NCBI GenBank assembly: GCA_963545485.1
Contig: CAUUJG010000007.1
Span: 7,591 to 71,590 of the forward strand
Length of the DNA stretch: 64,000 nucleotides
DNA from: CAUTUX01 sp963545485
GTDB lineage: Bacteria; Bacillota; Clostridia; Christensenellales; CAG-917
Direction of reading: 5' to 3'
The notes beneath the pieces are model-generated. The model was not told the origin of the DNA. It saw only the letters and a list, made by a program, of their open reading frames with translations, and did not search any database. A program made the position numbers and the translations under genes. Below are positions 63,870 to 64,000 of this stretch, piece after piece (the first letter of the stretch is position 1; every line of letters starts with the position of its first letter).

Positions 63870-64000
63870 TTATTTCATCATTTTTGCCACTTTTTCTGCA
63901 GTTTCACGTGCTATTAAGAGCTCTTCATTGGTTGGAACTATAAGCACCCATCTTTGACAGTTGTACAAAATGACATCAAGAACATTTAACCCAAAACACA
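63870..64000 (-). CDS. ackA: Probable acetate kinase, C-terminal end (truncated by the window)
   Basis: An open frame on the minus strand enters from the right edge and stops with TAA at 63870. The last residues read VLIVPTNEELLIARETAEKV followed by AKMMK. This matches the IPTNEELMIARDT end of acetate kinases. ackA upstream of rpmF-plsX is a common clostridial order, though a DUF177 gene usually lies between. Only about 43 residues are visible, so the call rests on one motif and context. Confidence 0.7.
   Translation of the reverse strand, partial: CFGLNVLDVILYNCQRWVLIVPTNEELLIARETAEKVAKMMK

Overview
This window comes from a strongly AT-rich, low-GC member of the Bacillota, most likely an uncultured Clostridia lineage. 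The gene order is the main evidence. A run from ackA through rpmF, plsX, rnc, smc, ftsY, ylxM, ffh, rpsP, khpA, rimM, trmD and rbgA to rnhB is a classic Firmicutes arrangement, as are dnaG-rpoD-trmK-NIF3, nadK-argR-recN and miaB-mutS-mutL-miaA. The standard genetic code is used (TGA serves as a stop). Promoters are unusually easy to read: TTGACA-like and TATAAT-like boxes with a 17-bp spacer occur before many units.

Layout. Positions 1-9537 (+) hold a tightly overlapping tRNA-modification and mismatch-repair operon: cysteine desulfurase (5' truncated), thiI, miaB, mutS, mutL, miaA and a PLP enzyme of the aluminium-resistance family. Positions 9538-13703 are the accessory part: two homologous small RNA genes on the minus strand flank an ORF6N/PLD-like protein gene, followed by corA with a structured leader, an AbiEi-type antitoxin without its toxin, a cluster of inverted repeats and tRNA-Thr(CGT). 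Positions 13705-19515 contain a PAP2 phosphatase, enolase, three membrane-anchored proteins of unknown function and a sialidase-like lipoprotein. Positions 19505-32853 (-) carry nadK-argR-recN, thrS, a GH2 beta-galactosidase, a zinc-ribbon protein, NIF3, trmK, rpoD and dnaG, with tRNA-Ser(GGA) on the plus strand. Positions 32937-39082 (-) carry ppdK, a catalytically degenerate sugar transferase homologue, dus, mazG and a flavin reductase-like protein. At 39168 a preQ1-I riboswitch controls queT. Positions 39805-42973 hold a GNAT acetyltransferase, a Xer-like recombinase and a membrane-bound PadR-like regulator. Positions 42984-49078 (-) hold rho, a metallo-beta-lactamase-fold protein with altered metal ligands, prs, hemW and lepA. 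After a GDPD gene and a large lipoprotein/multispan membrane protein, positions 52149-64000 (-) contain rplS and the rnhB-to-ackA housekeeping block.

How the genes fit together. The first operon pairs sulfur delivery (desulfurase to ThiI, and MiaA to MiaB on A37) with mismatch repair. The last block couples membrane-protein targeting (Ffh, FtsY, YlxM), ribosome synthesis (S16, L19, L32, RimM, RbgA, TrmD, KhpA), chromosome organisation (Smc) and phospholipid synthesis (PlsX).

The most notable undescribed feature is the twin small RNA family at 9622-9756 and 11094-11229. The two RNAs align without gaps over their first 75 nt, each has a complete promoter and a hairpin terminator, and at least one helix shows compensatory changes. 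Other points of interest are the GCATAAAAGTTGA inverted repeats near the orphan abiEi, candidate leaderless genes, the corA leader, and two apparent pseudoenzymes.
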